From contig NZ_SIZW01000039.1 of assembly GCF_009866805.1 (NCBI RefSeq), positions 248,001 through 312,000 of the forward strand: 64,000 bases of DNA, written 5' to 3'. A model generated the notes under the pieces. That model saw nothing but the letters and a program-made list of their open reading frames with translations. It was not told the origin of the DNA and did not search any database. This DNA is from Schauerella aestuarii (GTDB lineage: Bacteria > Pseudomonadota > Gammaproteobacteria > Burkholderiales > Burkholderiaceae_B). A program made the translations under genes and the position numbers. Each line of letters starts with the position of its first letter. Position 1 is the stretch's first letter. Positions 1 through 9,557 of this stretch are shown one piece after another.

Positions 1-149
1 AGGTGTTGCGCGAGCAGTTGAACCTGGCAGAAGACCGCAAGGTCGTCTGCGCCATCTCGTTCGGCTTCGAAGATCCCACGCACGCCTCGGCCACGTATCG
101 CACCACCCGCGCGCCATTGTCCGAGGTCGTCACTTGGCAGGACGAGTAG
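1..149 (+). CDS. Nitroreductase family protein, C-terminal end only
   Basis: Only the last 49 codons are present (frame begins at base 3; stop TAG at 147-149); the start lies upstream of the window. The visible end contains a segment reading CAISFGFEDPTHAS followed by RTTRAPLSEVVTW. This matches the C-terminus of FMN-dependent nitroreductases, where a glycine-rich 'GISFG' strand is followed by an 'R..R.pl.e.v.w' tail. Such enzymes reduce nitro compounds, quinones or flavin-linked substrates using NAD(P)H. The substrate cannot be told from this fragment. About 130 bp of non-coding sequence separates it from metC. Confidence 0.7.
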   Translation, partial: VLREQLNLAEDRKVVCAISFGFEDPTHASATYRTTRAPLSEVVTWQDE

Positions 150-283
150 CCAGATGGCATGGCTCAAGCCCGCTGCGCGTTGAACGAGCGGGTACATCGC
201 TGCGGCGTTGCGCCCACATCCGCGACGTGCATGGTGCGCAGCCGTTAACATAACGCTCGACTCTTTTTTCGGCGATCCGTTTC

Positions 284-1477
284 ATGGCTTCTTCGACCCG
301 CACGCATATCGACACGCTTTTGCAGCACACTGGCACCGCAGCCTTCGACGAGGTGTCGGGCGCCGCGCCGGTGGCGTTGCCGCCGATGCGCACCAGCACG
401 GTGCGCTTCAAGGATCTGGCAGCACTCGACGTGGCGCAGAAGCGCAAGGCGGCGGGTGACCGCGTGGTGACGTACGGCCGCATGGGAATGGATACCAACG
501 CGGCGCTCGAGGATGTGTTCAAGCAACTCGAAGGCGGCACGCATTGCTATCTGGCGCCGTCCGGTCTATCGGCGGTGACGATGACGATGCTCGCGTTGCT
601 GTCCGCCGGCGATCATGCGCTGGTGTCCGACAACGTCTATGGACCGGTGCGTTATCTCGATCAGACGGTGCTGCAGCGTCTCAACATTTCGATCACGTAT
701 TTTTCGTCGCAGGACGACCTTGAGGCGTTGCGTCAGGACAATACGAAGCTCCTGTACGTCGAGTCGCCAGGATCGCTGCTGTTCGAGATGCTCGATATCC
801 CGGCGCTGGCCACGTTCGCCAATCGGCACGGTCTGGTGCTGGCGGCCGACAACACCTGGGGCTCGGGTTACATCTACCGGCCGCTCGAATTGGGCGCGCA
901 TGTGTCCGTGATTGCAGGCACCAAGTACGTGGGCGGCCACTCCGATCTGATGCTCGGTGCCGTCGTCACGACCAATGAAGCGATCGCGAAGAAGCTCAAT
1001 CAAACCCAATACGCCATGGGCTATGCGGTCAGTGCCGACGATGCCTGGCTGGCCTTGCGCGGCGTGCGTACCTTGCCGATCCGCATGACGCATCACGCGG
1101 CAAGTGCGTTGACGGTATGCACGTTCCTTGAGTCGCGGCCCGAAGTGGCACGTATTCATCATCCGGCCTGGGCCAAGGATCCCGGACATGCGCTGTGGCA
1201 GCGCGATTGCACGGGGTCCAACGGCATGCTGGCCGTGGCGCTCAAGCTCGATGCCGAACGCGCGCGCAGGTTCGTGGATGCGCTCACGCTTTTCGGCATC
1301 GGCTTTTCGTGGGGCGGGTACGAGAGCCTGGTGCAGTACGTGGAGCCTTCCACGCTCACGCCGCACCGGTACTGGAATCACGCCACCGAGACGCTCGTGC
1401 GCCTGCATATCGGCCTGGAGGCCACGCAGGACATCATCGACGATCTCACGCAGGCCCTGGATCGCGCGTCGGCCTAG
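284..1477 (+). CDS. metC: Cystathionine beta-lyase (PLP-dependent)
   Basis: Predicted to cleave cystathionine to homocysteine, pyruvate and ammonia in methionine synthesis. The 397-aa protein is the usual length for the Cys/Met metabolism PLP family. The PLP lysine is in AGTKYVGGHSDLMLG (about K214), preceded by the strand AADNTWGSGY whose Asp contacts the PLP ring. An N-terminal YGRMGMDTN-type motif and the cofactor loop YLAPSGLSAVT are also present. Start ATG at 284 begins MASSTRTHID, giving full family length. The gene stands alone and converges on dsbA, sharing a bidirectional terminator. MetC and MetB are hard to separate by eye. The VESPGSLLFEM segment favours the lyase. Confidence 0.9.
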   Translation: MASSTRTHIDTLLQHTGTAAFDEVSGAAPVALPPMRTSTVRFKDLAALDVAQKRKAAGDRVVTYGRMGMDTNAALEDVFKQLEGGTHCYLAPSGLSAVTMTMLALLSAGDHALVSDNVYGPVRYLDQTVLQRLNISITYFSSQDDLEALRQDNTKLLYVESPGSLLFEMLDIPALATFANRHGLVLAADNTWGSGYIYRPLELGAHVSVIAGTKYVGGHSDLMLGAVVTTNEAIAKKLNQTQYAMGYAVSADDAWLALRGVRTLPIRMTHHAASALTVCTFLESRPEVARIHHPAWAKDPGHALWQRDCTGSNGMLAVALKLDAERARRFVDALTLFGIGFSWGGYESLVQYVEPSTLTPHRYWNHATETLVRLHIGLEATQDIIDDLTQALDRASA

Positions 1478-1615
1478 GAACCGGTTGAAAGCGCCGAATC
1501 CCGTTGTGAGGCGGTAGACGAAGCGCGATCGAGAAGCGGCGCCGCCGAGAGGGCGCGCATCGAGAACACGCTGGCGGAGAACAGGCGGGCCGCGAATCAA
1601 CGCAGTCGAGACGTA

Positions 1616-1647
1616 AAAAAAAAGGCCACTTTCGAAGTGGCCTTTTT
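1616..1647. terminator. Bidirectional intrinsic terminator between metC and dsbA
   Basis: The hairpin AAGGCCACTT-TCG-AAGTGGCCTT is flanked by an A-run on its left and a T-run on its right, so it has a U-tract in either direction. It sits between the convergent ends of metC and dsbA and should serve both. Confidence 0.88.
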
Positions 1648-1664
1648 TGCTTATGCGCAGTCGC

Positions 1665-2300
1665 TTATTTGGCGGCGTTGCGCACCATCGGGATCAGCTT
1701 GTCCACTTCCTGGATCGCGCCGGCGTAGCTGTTGCCGGCCATCACGGGCGAGGTCAGGTACTTGCCGCCCACGGACAGCGACGGCGTGCCTTCGACGCGA
1801 TACGCTTGTGCGAGCTGGTTGGCACGTTGAACCTGACTTTGCACGCTGAACGAATCGAACACCGATTCGAATTGCGTCTTGTCCACGCCTTGGTCGGCGG
1901 CCCACTGCACCAGCGCCTTCTTGTCGAACAGACGCTTCTTCTCGTTATGGATGGCCAGGAACACCTTGGGATGCAGATCCAGGCGATTCATGGCGGCCAA
2001 GGCGTAGAACATTTGCTGCAGCGGCTGCATGCTGGCGTTGAACGCGATCGGCACACGCTTGAGTTGCACGTCTTGCGGAGCCTTCTTCTCCCACTCTTCG
2101 AGCATCGGCTCCATGGCGGCGCAATGCGGGCAGGTGTAGGCGAAAAACTCGAGCACTTCGATCTTGCCCGGGGTGTCCGAGGGCATCGGCGGGTTCAGTT
2201 CGAGGTAGGGCTGGCCGCTTTGCGCGTGTGCCGCCGGCATCAGGAAAGTCGAAGCCGCCAAAGCCAGGGCGGCCAGTGCGCGGGTAAACGTCGAGTTCAT
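1665..2300 (-). CDS. dsbA: Thiol:disulfide interchange protein DsbA
   Basis: Periplasmic oxidase that introduces disulfides into exported proteins. The 211-aa product from ATG 2300 has a Sec signal peptide (about residues 1-26, cleavage after AHA), then a thioredoxin fold with the active site FAYTCPHC (C57 and C60) and a cis-proline loop VEGTPSLSV near the C-terminus. CPHC is the classical DsbA motif. A longer reading to 2366 would put extra hydrophobic residues before the signal peptide and is less likely. It is the last gene of the argS-SPOR-dsbA run, 105 bp after the SPOR gene, and ends at the terminator shared with metC. Confidence 0.92.
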   Translation of the reverse strand: MNSTFTRALAALALAASTFLMPAAHAQSGQPYLELNPPMPSDTPGKIEVLEFFAYTCPHCAAMEPMLEEWEKKAPQDVQLKRVPIAFNASMQPLQQMFYALAAMNRLDLHPKVFLAIHNEKKRLFDKKALVQWAADQGVDKTQFESVFDSFSVQSQVQRANQLAQAYRVEGTPSLSVGGKYLTSPVMAGNSYAGAIQEVDKLIPMVRNAAK

Positions 2301-2405
2301 TGGTGAAGTTCCAATCAGAAAAAGGAAGTACAAAAAAGATAAGGTACGGACAGCGGGGCGAGGCAAGAGTTCAACCGGCCGGCCCGATGAACAGGCCGGC
2401 GATCG

Positions 2406-3098
2406 CTACTGCTGGCGCACCACGGCCGAGTCGATCTTGCTTTCGCCCAGTTGCGAACGCGCGCGGTTCATGTCGTCGAGCCGGGCGAATGGCCCGACGC
2501 GCACGCGATTGATCTGCACACCGTTGACCTCGGCGCGTTGAATGGCCACCGGCAATCCGATGAGCAGAATGCGGGCACGCAGCGACTCTGCATCCTCGAG
2601 CCCACGGTAGGCGCCGGCTTGCAGGAAATACGATCCGGGGGGTGCGGGTGCGCCTGCGGGCGGCGCGGGCGCACGCGGCGTGGCCTGCGCCTTGGCGTTT
2701 GCCGCAGCGCTGGGCGGATTGGGCAGGCTGGCGATCAGCGCGCCCAGATCGTCGCCGGTGGAGGGCGGTGGCGTGCCGGCAGCGGCCGGGGGCGGTGCGG
2801 CAGGTTGCACGCCCGGCAGCGGGGCAGGTGCGGTATCGGTGGGGCCGCTGGGCGCCGTGCCGGCGGGACCATCGCGGCCGTACAGCGCCACATTGGGGTC
2901 CGGCGCCTGACGCGGATCGGGCAGTTGCGCTTGCTGCTTCTCGCGCGAGGCGCGATCGACGAAGGGCATGGGCGCTTGCGTGACGTAAAACGCCACGCCG
3001 GCCGCCACCACCAGGCCGATCAGCAGTCCGGCAAGAACGCCGTAAAGCGTGCTGCCGCGTTCGCTTTTGCGTTTGACGGGTTTTCGCTTTGTTGCCAT
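2406..3098 (-). CDS. SPOR-domain inner-membrane protein (FtsN-like)
   Basis: A 230-aa bitopic protein: short basic cytoplasmic start (MATKRKPVKRKSE), one membrane segment (about 17-40), a long Pro/Ala-rich periplasmic linker, and a C-terminal SPOR domain (about 150-228; YFLQAGAYRGLEDAESLRAR, then VRVGPFARLDDMNRAR). SPOR domains bind denuded septal peptidoglycan, and this architecture is that of FtsN-type division proteins. Assignment as the true FtsN is likely but not proven, since several SPOR proteins share the layout. It lies 9 bp downstream of argS and is surely co-transcribed with it, with dsbA following. Confidence 0.82.
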   Translation of the reverse strand: MATKRKPVKRKSERGSTLYGVLAGLLIGLVVAAGVAFYVTQAPMPFVDRASREKQQAQLPDPRQAPDPNVALYGRDGPAGTAPSGPTDTAPAPLPGVQPAAPPPAAAGTPPPSTGDDLGALIASLPNPPSAAANAKAQATPRAPAPPAGAPAPPGSYFLQAGAYRGLEDAESLRARILLIGLPVAIQRAEVNGVQINRVRVGPFARLDDMNRARSQLGESKIDSAVVRQQ

Positions 3099-3107
3099 AG
3101 AGTGATG

Positions 3108-4793
3108 TTACATCCGTTCCGGAGCGCTTACGCCCAGCAGGGCCAGGCCATTGGCGATCACCTGACGGGTGGCCGTGGCCAATTGCAGGCGGGCGCGCAT
3201 CAATGCGACGTCGTCGATGCGCACGCGCTCGGCGTTGTACCAGGCATGGAAATCGGCCGCGCAATCACGCAGCCAGAACGCGATCAGGTGAGGCGACAAT
3301 TCGTCGGCAGCCAGCGCCACGACCGCCGGGAAGCCCGAGAGCCGCTGCATCAGCGCGAACTCAGTGGGCGCCGTCAAAAGCGACACGTCGCCTGCTGCGA
3401 TCGCAGCCTCGGTTTCGCCGGCTTGCGACACCATGGTGCAGATGCGCGCATGGGCGTACTGAATGTAATAGACGGGGTTTTCGTCGCTCTTCGACAAGGC
3501 CAGATCGACATCGAACACGAACTCGGTATCGGCGCGGCGCTGGATCAGGAAGAAGCGGGCGGCGTCCTGGCCCACCCAGTCGACCAGGTCGCGCAGGGTG
3601 ACGTAGCTGCCGGCGCGCTTGGAAATCTTGACCTCTTCGCCACCGCGCACCACCTTGACCATCTTGTGCAGGATGTAGGCCGGGAAATCCTTGGGGATGC
3701 CGACGTTCAGCGCCTGCAAGCCGGCGCGCACGCGCGCCACCGTGCCGTGGTGGTCGCTGCCCTGGATGTTGATGGCGTGATGAAAGCCCCGTTCCCATTT
3801 GGCGATGTGATACGCCACATCGGGTACGAAATAGGTGTAGCCGCCCTCGCGCTTGCGCATGACGCGGTCTTTGTCGTCACCGGTACCGAGTTCGGTGGTG
3901 CGCAGCCACAGCGCATCGTCGAGCTCGTACGTGTGACCGCTGGCGACCAGCTTGGTCACCGTATCTTCGACGCGGCCTGAGGTGTAGAGCGAGCTTTCGA
4001 GATAGTAATTATCGAACTTCAGACCGAAGGCTTGAAGATCGAGATCCTGCTCCCGGCGCAGATAGGCCACTGCAAAACGCCGGATGGCATCGAGGTCGTC
4101 GATGTCGCCTTTGGCCGGCACCGGCTCGCCGTCGGCGCATTGCACCGTGGCGCAAGCCAGATAATCGCGTGCGATATCGCCGATGTATTCGCCCTTGTAG
4201 CCGTCGGCGGGATAGTCGGGCGAATCGGGCGTGATGCCGCGGCCGCGCGCCTGCACGCTGATCGCGAGATTGGCGATCTGATTGCCGGCGTCGTTGTAAT
4301 AGAACTCGCGCGTGACATCGAAGCCGCGCGCGTCGAACAGGCGGCACAGTGCGTCACCCAGCGCCGCCTGGCGGGCATGGCCGACGTGCAGCGGGCCGGT
4401 GGGGTTGGCCGACACGAACTCGACCAGGACCTTGTCGGTGCGCGGTGCCGCGCGGCCGAACGCGCCGCCTTGCGCGGCGATGGCGCCAAGCACGGCCTGG
4501 CGGGCGGCAGGCGTTACGCGGAAATTGAGGAATCCGGGACCGGCGATCTCGACCGCTGCCAGCACGTCGCGTGCGCCGGGCTGCGCCAGCAGCGCATCGG
4601 CGATTTCCTGCGCCAGTTCGCGCGGGTTGCGCCGGGCGGGCTTGGCCAACTGCATGGCGACGTTGCAGGCCAGATCGCCGTGCGCGGCGACCTTCGGGCG
4701 CTCCAGCGCAATGGTGGGCGCCGCGTCGGGCAAAACCTGCCGGACGGCGGCGGAAATCAGGGCGATAAGGGAGTCTTGTTGCTCGAGGAGCAT
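3108..4793 (-). CDS. argS: Arginyl-tRNA synthetase (class I)
   Basis: Charges tRNA-Arg. With ATG at 4793 ([20 protein letters not shown]) the product is 561 aa, the usual ArgS size. Upstream in-frame codons read low-complexity sequence and are excluded. Landmarks in order are the N-terminal tRNA D-loop-binding Add1 domain, the HIGH-type motif [12 protein letters not shown], a KMSKS-like loop [13 protein letters not shown], and a C-terminal DALR anticodon-binding domain ending in LGVSAPERM. First gene of the argS-SPOR-dsbA operon. The 130 bp upstream separate it from the RHS gene and hold no further gene that I can see. Confidence 0.95.
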   Translation of the reverse strand: MLLEQQDSLIALISAAVRQVLPDAAPTIALERPKVAAHGDLACNVAMQLAKPARRNPRELAQEIADALLAQPGARDVLAAVEIAGPGFLNFRVTPAARQAVLGAIAAQGGAFGRAAPRTDKVLVEFVSANPTGPLHVGHARQAALGDALCRLFDARGFDVTREFYYNDAGNQIANLAISVQARGRGITPDSPDYPADGYKGEYIGDIARDYLACATVQCADGEPVPAKGDIDDLDAIRRFAVAYLRREQDLDLQAFGLKFDNYYLESSLYTSGRVEDTVTKLVASGHTYELDDALWLRTTELGTGDDKDRVMRKREGGYTYFVPDVAYHIAKWERGFHHAINIQGSDHHGTVARVRAGLQALNVGIPKDFPAYILHKMVKVVRGGEEVKISKRAGSYVTLRDLVDWVGQDAARFFLIQRRADTEFVFDVDLALSKSDENPVYYIQYAHARICTMVSQAGETEAAIAAGDVSLLTAPTEFALMQRLSGFPAVVALAADELSPHLIAFWLRDCAADFHAWYNAERVRIDDVALMRARLQLATATRQVIANGLALLGVSAPERM

Positions 4794-4923
4794 GAGGCGG
4801 TCGGGAAAAGTCTGAAGTGGAAAAAGGAGGCGCGCGCTCGGGCCGTGGGTGCGGCGGCGGCTGTCGGGAATGGCCCGAAATGTGCCCTGCATCATAGCCG
4901 ATCCGCACCTTGCGCGAGCGGGG

Positions 4924-7900
4924 TCATCGTCCGATCTGCAAGCCCAGCGTGTCGCGCAGCCAGAGCCGGTAGCCGCGCATGTCGACCGTGCCGGCCACCG
5001 GCCCGTCCCGATCGGTGCCGGGTGCCCGACGGTCGATATACGGTTCGACCTCGCGGCGCTGCACGCCGCCCAGCAGGGGATCCCGCTCTTGCTGGTAGAG
5101 GGGCAGGCCATGGGTATCCTGCACGGTTCGGTCGCCGCTGTCGAAATCCTGAAACACCGGGCGGGGCACACGATTGTCGTGCAGCAAGGGGGTGCTCACC
5201 TGGCGCAGCTGGTGCGCCAGGGGGGCGAGGTCGACGCCGCCTACGCGCGCCTGCCAGGCCATCCATTGCAATGCCACGTTGGAGATATCGCCGCCCGTTG
5301 CCGTCCGGGTGCCGCCACCCACATCGCTGTGCGCACCCAGGAACGGCGCTTCGACGGTATTGCCGCCCGCGCCGATGAGTGACGTCACGGGGAAGATCAT
5401 GCGACGCTCGTGCAGGGCGACGGCATGCGCCACCCAGCGCCATGCGGTTTTGATTGCCATATTGAAGTCGCGGTCGTCGGCACCCAGCAGACCGAACTGC
5501 ATCACGCTGTCGAAGAGGCCGATGAACCGCAGGTCGACGCATGCCGAGATGATGCCGCGCTCGCCGTCGTCGAGGAAAAACCGGCCGTCGCGCACGCGCG
5601 CGGCAATGCGGTTGGCGAACTCCCGCGCCAGTGCCGCGCCGCGAGAATAGCCCACCAGATCGATCGCCAAGGCGCCTGCGCCGCCGGCATCCTGGTGGGC
5701 GCTCAGGGCATCGAGCAGGTGATTCCATTGTTTTTCCAGAATTTCGCTGGCCGACGAGGCGGCGATACCGTCCCAGTCGATGCGGTCGCGCCGCCCGGGG
5801 CCCCGGTGATAGAACACGTCGCCGCCTGTGTAATGTTGGGCGAACAGCATGACGTTGGTCTGCGTGACGGGATCGTTGCGCGTGCCATCGAACGCAAACA
5901 ACAGCAATCCAAGGGGGTCGACGAAGCGCCGGGGTTGCTGTGCCGCGTAGCCGTAAACGCTGTTGCCCGGAAGCGGTCCCATGGGGTCCGGTTCGAGATA
6001 GTGACCCGCCGCCGGATCGTAGGTGCGCAGATAGTTGTCATGCCATCCGGTGACGGCATCGGCCCGCTGGCCGGGCATGCGCAGCGGCATGTCGAGGGCT
6101 CCGGCGGCGGCGATCAACGCGCCCGTGGGGCTGTGGTCGCCCTCCCAGGCGACGCGGCCCGCGCGGTCGGTCAATCGCCATGGCACACCGACCGCGTCGG
6201 CCTCGACGCGCATCAGGCGCCCTGCTGCAGGCGTGCCCGTTGACGTGATGTCGTACACGATCCAGCCCACAGGTTGGCTACCGGCATGAATGGCACGCCG
6301 CAGCACACGCAGGCCCGCCGGCGTGGCTTGCGCATCGGCCACCCAGCGATTGCCGTGATAGAGGCGATGCGCCGTGCGATCGCCGAACCGCGCCAGGATC
6401 TGTTCGCCGAATGCATTGTGTGCGTAGGTGGCTTCGGTGTGTTGTCCCACCTGTACCCGTTGTAGACGGCGATCGGGGCCGTAGATCAACGTGCGCGGGC
6501 CCACGTGCAAGGGAAGTCCGCTGGCGTCGCGCGCGATGGCGGCAAGCGCGTTGCCCGCAGGATCGAGCGTGCCTGCGGCTGCCCCCGTGCGTTGCCAGGC
6601 ATACCAGTACTGGCCGGCGCCGGGGTCCGTTAGCCCTGCGACTGCGCCCGCTGCTGTCGTGTTCGTAGACGAGTGCGCCGTGACTCGCGCGCCCACCAGA
6701 CGCGAGGCGGCGTCGTACACGTAGGCGCGGCCCCAGCCGGGCCGCAGGCGGTGCGTTTCGCGCATGACGCGGCCCGCATCATCCAGATGAACCTGCGCGT
6801 TTGCACTTGCGTCCAATGCGGCAGGATCGGTCGCTGGCCACACCGGCCATGTGGTGCCCTCGGCATCGGTCCAGGTAATGGTGGCGGCGGTTTGCGAGTC
6901 ACCCATCCACGTGTAATGCAGCGCCCCGCCTTCGGGCAGATCGTGGCGGATCAATCGCCCTGCATCGTCCCACACATACCCATCGCGATACTGCACGGTA
7001 CGGGCTTGCCCGACGGTCGAAAGCTTGGCACCCTTGCCCGCACGGATGCGGGTGGCGGCACCGATACCGGGTGGCGCCGGCGGCGTTGGCGGCTTGCCGA
7101 GCACCTGAGCGAGCGTTGCCGGCCGAATGGCCGTGCGCGCCGTCAGTCTGCCGCGGGCGTCGTACTCGCGGTATTCCGTTTCATACGGATGGCCGATGTA
7201 GGCTGGCAATCCGTCGCGCCACGCGATGCGCGTGCGCAGGGCGTACGGTGAGCGCGGCGTCGTGGCCAGCAGATCGATCGTCTGACCTGCAGCATCGCGC
7301 GATATCTGCAGCCGGTCGCCGTTGGCGAAAAGCCGGCCGGCCAATCGGCCTGCCACGTCGTAGCGGCGCGTTTCGCGGCCGGTGGCCGTGCTGTACCACG
7401 CCGTCAGCCGTCCATGGGTATCGAAGGTTTGCCGCAGGCCGGGCCAGCCGGGATGGTCGACGGCGATGTCGCGGATGCGGCCGGCTGCGTCACGCGTCAA
7501 GGTCACGTCGTTCGCCCGTGCGAGCCGGCCATCTCGGTCGTAGGCCAGTCGCAGCCCGGGTGGTGCACAGCCGGTACAGCCTGCGCCCTCGACTTGCGTC
7601 ACCACGAAGCGGTCGCCCACCTGCGCGGTATGCACCTGCGTGGCGCCGCTGGGCTCCCGTACCTCGGTGAGGCCGACGTCGCCATCGCCCAGGGGCGTGC
7701 GGACATAGGCGATCGCGGTTGCGGTGGCGGCGTCGTCGGGCGCGCCACGCGTGGCACGGATCACCCGTCCGTAGCGGTCGTATCGCCAACTGCGTTGGCG
7801 CCACGCGACGCCCTCGGCGGTGACAATGCTGATCCCGGTCAAGCGGTGTGCATCGCCGGCTTGAAAGGCAGACTCGTAGTGATAGCGCCGTTGCATGCCA

Positions 7901-8706
7901 TCGGGACGCGTCATCGTTTCCAGACGGTCAGGCGCGCGCGCGCCGGTGCCACCGGCATATTCGTAGGTCAATTGCCCATGCGGGGTGTCGATGGCGGCAA
8001 GACGTGCCTCGCGGGCGTGCAGATCATAGTGAAAGATGAGCGAAGCGCCATCGGCGCCTCGCACCGCCAGGATCTCGCCGCGCAATGCGCCGGCGCCGAT
8101 CTCCCGTTCGATCGTCAGGGCCCGGCCGTTTCCAGCCATCGCCACGGTACGCCCGCCCGCGTCGAAGCGGATGACGCTGCCGGGCAGCGGTTGCCAGTGC
8201 GAGGTCGGGCCTGCGCGTTGCAGCGTACCGGCCGCCCCGCGTACCGCAAGGCAGTCGCCGCTCTGCAGGGGGCAATCGAAGGTGTGCCGCGTGCCATCGG
8301 CTGCGACGATCTGTGCCCGGGTGCCACTGAGATAGAGGCGGTCGTCCAGATCCAGTGCCCAGCCGCGCCCCAGCGTCCCGGGCCGAGGATCGCGGCTATT
8401 GAAGTGGCGGATGAGCGCCAGCCCTCCCGTGCCTGGTAGCCTCGGCAGGTCGGTTTCCCGCTGGTATTTGTTGCCTGTGACGGCATGCACCGGGTTGCCG
8501 ATGCCCACATTCGGCGCCGGCCCATCGGCGCGATCGGGACAGGGTGCGCCGATCTCACTGGGGCCGCATCCCGCGGCCTGCGCGTTTGCAACACCGCCCG
8601 TGGCCCCGAGCGCCAGCGTCCACAACATCGCCCACCGCAGCCCCCACCGCAGGCCCATGGCCGTGGCGGTCGTTCCAGCCACCACGATCGCGTCGTACCC
8701 TTGCAT
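4924..8706 (-). CDS. Exported RHS/YD-repeat protein fused to a DUF2235 (Tle1-like) lipase domain
   Basis: A 1260-aa protein. The N-terminus has a hydrophobic export signal (roughly 17-45, ending near ANAQAAGC) and no PAAR or VgrG domain. Residues of about 55-935 form RHS/YD repeats with motifs such as [20 protein letters not shown] and [11 protein letters not shown]. They end in the RHS core signature YLEPDPMG followed by FVDPLGL (about residue 933). The C-terminal 325 residues start [11 protein letters not shown] and contain GYSRGA with the putative nucleophile at S1021, as in DUF2235/Tle1 phospholipase effectors. An alternative ATG at 8658 would shorten the signal region. RHS proteins carry polymorphic toxins at this position, so a secreted lipase toxin is inferred. 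No adjacent immunity gene is visible. Confidence 0.82.
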   Translation of the reverse strand: MQGYDAIVVAGTTATAMGLRWGLRWAMLWTLALGATGGVANAQAAGCGPSEIGAPCPDRADGPAPNVGIGNPVHAVTGNKYQRETDLPRLPGTGGLALIRHFNSRDPRPGTLGRGWALDLDDRLYLSGTRAQIVAADGTRHTFDCPLQSGDCLAVRGAAGTLQRAGPTSHWQPLPGSVIRFDAGGRTVAMAGNGRALTIEREIGAGALRGEILAVRGADGASLIFHYDLHAREARLAAIDTPHGQLTYEYAGGTGARAPDRLETMTRPDGMQRRYHYESAFQAGDAHRLTGISIVTAEGVAWRQRSWRYDRYGRVIRATRGAPDDAATATAIAYVRTPLGDGDVGLTEVREPSGATQVHTAQVGDRFVVTQVEGAGCTGCAPPGLRLAYDRDGRLARANDVTLTRDAAGRIRDIAVDHPGWPGLRQTFDTHGRLTAWYSTATGRETRRYDVAGRLAGRLFANGDRLQISRDAAGQTIDLLATTPRSPYALRTRIAWRDGLPAYIGHPYETEYREYDARGRLTARTAIRPATLAQVLGKPPTPPAPPGIGAATRIRAGKGAKLSTVGQARTVQYRDGYVWDDAGRLIRHDLPEGGALHYTWMGDSQTAATITWTDAEGTTWPVWPATDPAALDASANAQVHLDDAGRVMRETHRLRPGWGRAYVYDAASRLVGARVTAHSSTNTTAAGAVAGLTDPGAGQYWYAWQRTGAAAGTLDPAGNALAAIARDASGLPLHVGPRTLIYGPDRRLQRVQVGQHTEATYAHNAFGEQILARFGDRTAHRLYHGNRWVADAQATPAGLRVLRRAIHAGSQPVGWIVYDITSTGTPAAGRLMRVEADAVGVPWRLTDRAGRVAWEGDHSPTGALIAAAGALDMPLRMPGQRADAVTGWHDNYLRTYDPAAGHYLEPDPMGPLPGNSVYGYAAQQPRRFVDPLGLLLFAFDGTRNDPVTQTNVMLFAQHYTGGDVFYHRGPGRRDRIDWDGIAASSASEILEKQWNHLLDALSAHQDAGGAGALAIDLVGYSRGAALAREFANRIAARVRDGRFFLDDGERGIISACVDLRFIGLFDSVMQFGLLGADDRDFNMAIKTAWRWVAHAVALHERRMIFPVTSLIGAGGNTVEAPFLGAHSDVGGGTRTATGGDISNVALQWMAWQARVGGVDLAPLAHQLRQVSTPLLHDNRVPRPVFQDFDSGDRTVQDTHGLPLYQQERDPLLGGVQRREVEPYIDRRAPGTDRDGPVAGTVDMRGYRLWLRDTLGLQIGR

Positions 8707-8774
8707 CGCATCCCCGTCGCCTGTCGGCGGTTACCTAGGTGGCGTCCATCGCCACGCTCGGGGCATGATGCAAG

Positions 8775-8803
8775 TTGGCATGCGTCTGACGATCGGGTAG
8801 TGT
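8775..8803 (+). promoter_or_regulatory. Candidate sigma-70 promoter for the DUF1840 gene
   Basis: TTGGCA (8775-8780), a 17-bp spacer, then TAGTGT (8798-8803). It would start transcription about 25 bp before the ATG at 8834, which has a GAGGG ribosome-binding site just upstream. Placement is sound but both boxes are imperfect. Confidence 0.4.
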
Positions 8804-8833
8804 ATGAACCTATCTATTGAGGGATATAACAAT

Positions 8834-9175
8834 ATGTTGATCACGTTCAGCTCCAACGCCGCTGCCGATGTTCTGATGCTGTCGGAGCATGCCTTGCCTC
8901 TGCTGCATGCCGCCGGCAAGCATTTCGACGGGAGCTTGCCCGATCGCGGGGTCTTCACCAAAGAGCAACTGCCCAGCGCCATCGAAGGCCTCGAAACCCT
9001 GGTGCGCGGTGCGCCGGCATTGGCCGATGAGGACGAAGACGACGATGCGCCGCCGGTACCGGCCATGGAGCGCGCCGTCAGCCTTCGCCAGCGCGCCTTT
9101 CCGCTGATCGACCTGATGCGCCGTGCGCAAGCGTCGGGCGACAACGTCATGTGGGAATCCGCTTCGCCCTATTGA
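8834..9175 (+). CDS. DUF1840 domain-containing protein
   Basis: A 113-aa protein beginning MLITFSSNAAADVLMLSEHA, the characteristic opening of DUF1840, and closing with SLRQRAFPLIDLMRRAQ and a Val/Met-Trp tail. The middle is acidic (ADEDEDDDAPP). Function is unknown for the family; it is small, soluble and mostly betaproteobacterial. Start ATG 8834 follows GAGGG by a suitable distance. An in-frame ATG at 8804 would add 10 residues without family support. It is divergent from the RHS gene and 33 bp upstream of the next small gene, likely co-transcribed with it. Confidence 0.8.
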   Translation: MLITFSSNAAADVLMLSEHALPLLHAAGKHFDGSLPDRGVFTKEQLPSAIEGLETLVRGAPALADEDEDDDAPPVPAMERAVSLRQRAFPLIDLMRRAQASGDNVMWESASPY

Positions 9176-9208
9176 CGGCGACTTTATTCCATCTGGAGAT
9201 CAGTGCTC

Positions 9209-9526
9209 ATGCGCAGCGACGTCACGATCATTTTCGATGCCCGCCGCCGGTTGGATCTGGCGGCGCAAGTCGAACCCACGCAAACCAGCGCCGATGCGGC
9301 CCGCCAGTGGTTCGATACCGCCTGGGACACGCTCGGCTGCGAGCCGTTGCGGCCCAGCGGCAAAGTGCTGCTGCTCGATCGCATCATGGGCGTCGCCGAT
9401 GCGCTCGGGTACGACGTGCTCTCGACCGACGCGGCCCAGGCGCAGACCTTTGCGGAGCACGCAGCGCTCGCGCTCGGCAAGCCGCGCATCACCGTCGATC
9501 TGCCCGGCCTCACGGTCGGTTATTGA
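9209..9526 (+). CDS. Small conserved-looking protein of unknown function
   Basis: I do not recognise a family. The 105-aa product begins MRSDVTIIFDARRRLDLAAQ and ends ITVDLPGLTVGY. It is acidic to neutral, with no signal peptide, membrane segment or Cys cluster. A GGAG sequence at 9194-9197 could serve either ATG 9209 or GTG 9203. The reading is favoured over the overlapping third-frame extension of the amidase because its composition is ordinary (balanced hydrophobics) while the other reads Arg/Ser/Pro-rich. It sits between DUF1840 and the amidase in one apparent operon (33 bp and 31 bp gaps). Confidence 0.55.
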   Translation: MRSDVTIIFDARRRLDLAAQVEPTQTSADAARQWFDTAWDTLGCEPLRPSGKVLLLDRIMGVADALGYDVLSTDAAQAQTFAEHAALALGKPRITVDLPGLTVGY

Positions 9527-9557
9527 CGCCTTCATCCTTTCCTTTGCGCCGGTTGCC

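Noticed and set aside
566-1600. Long minus-strand frame opposite metC
   Set aside because: Antisense shadow of a well-supported gene in GC-rich sequence; Arg/His/Gln-rich composition and no recognisable motif.
2451-3980. 509-codon plus-strand frame across the SPOR gene and argS
   Set aside because: Runs antisense across two real genes and their junction; biased toward Arg, Gly, His and Gln.
7414-8439. 341-codon plus-strand frame inside the RHS gene
   Set aside because: Antisense to RHS repeats; long open frames are expected opposite GC-rich coding sequence. Considered as an immunity gene but it shows no protein-like composition.
9123-9557. N-terminal extension of the amidase to 9123
   Set aside because: The extension is Arg/Ser/Pro-rich and overlaps a better-looking 105-aa frame; the family start is at 9558.
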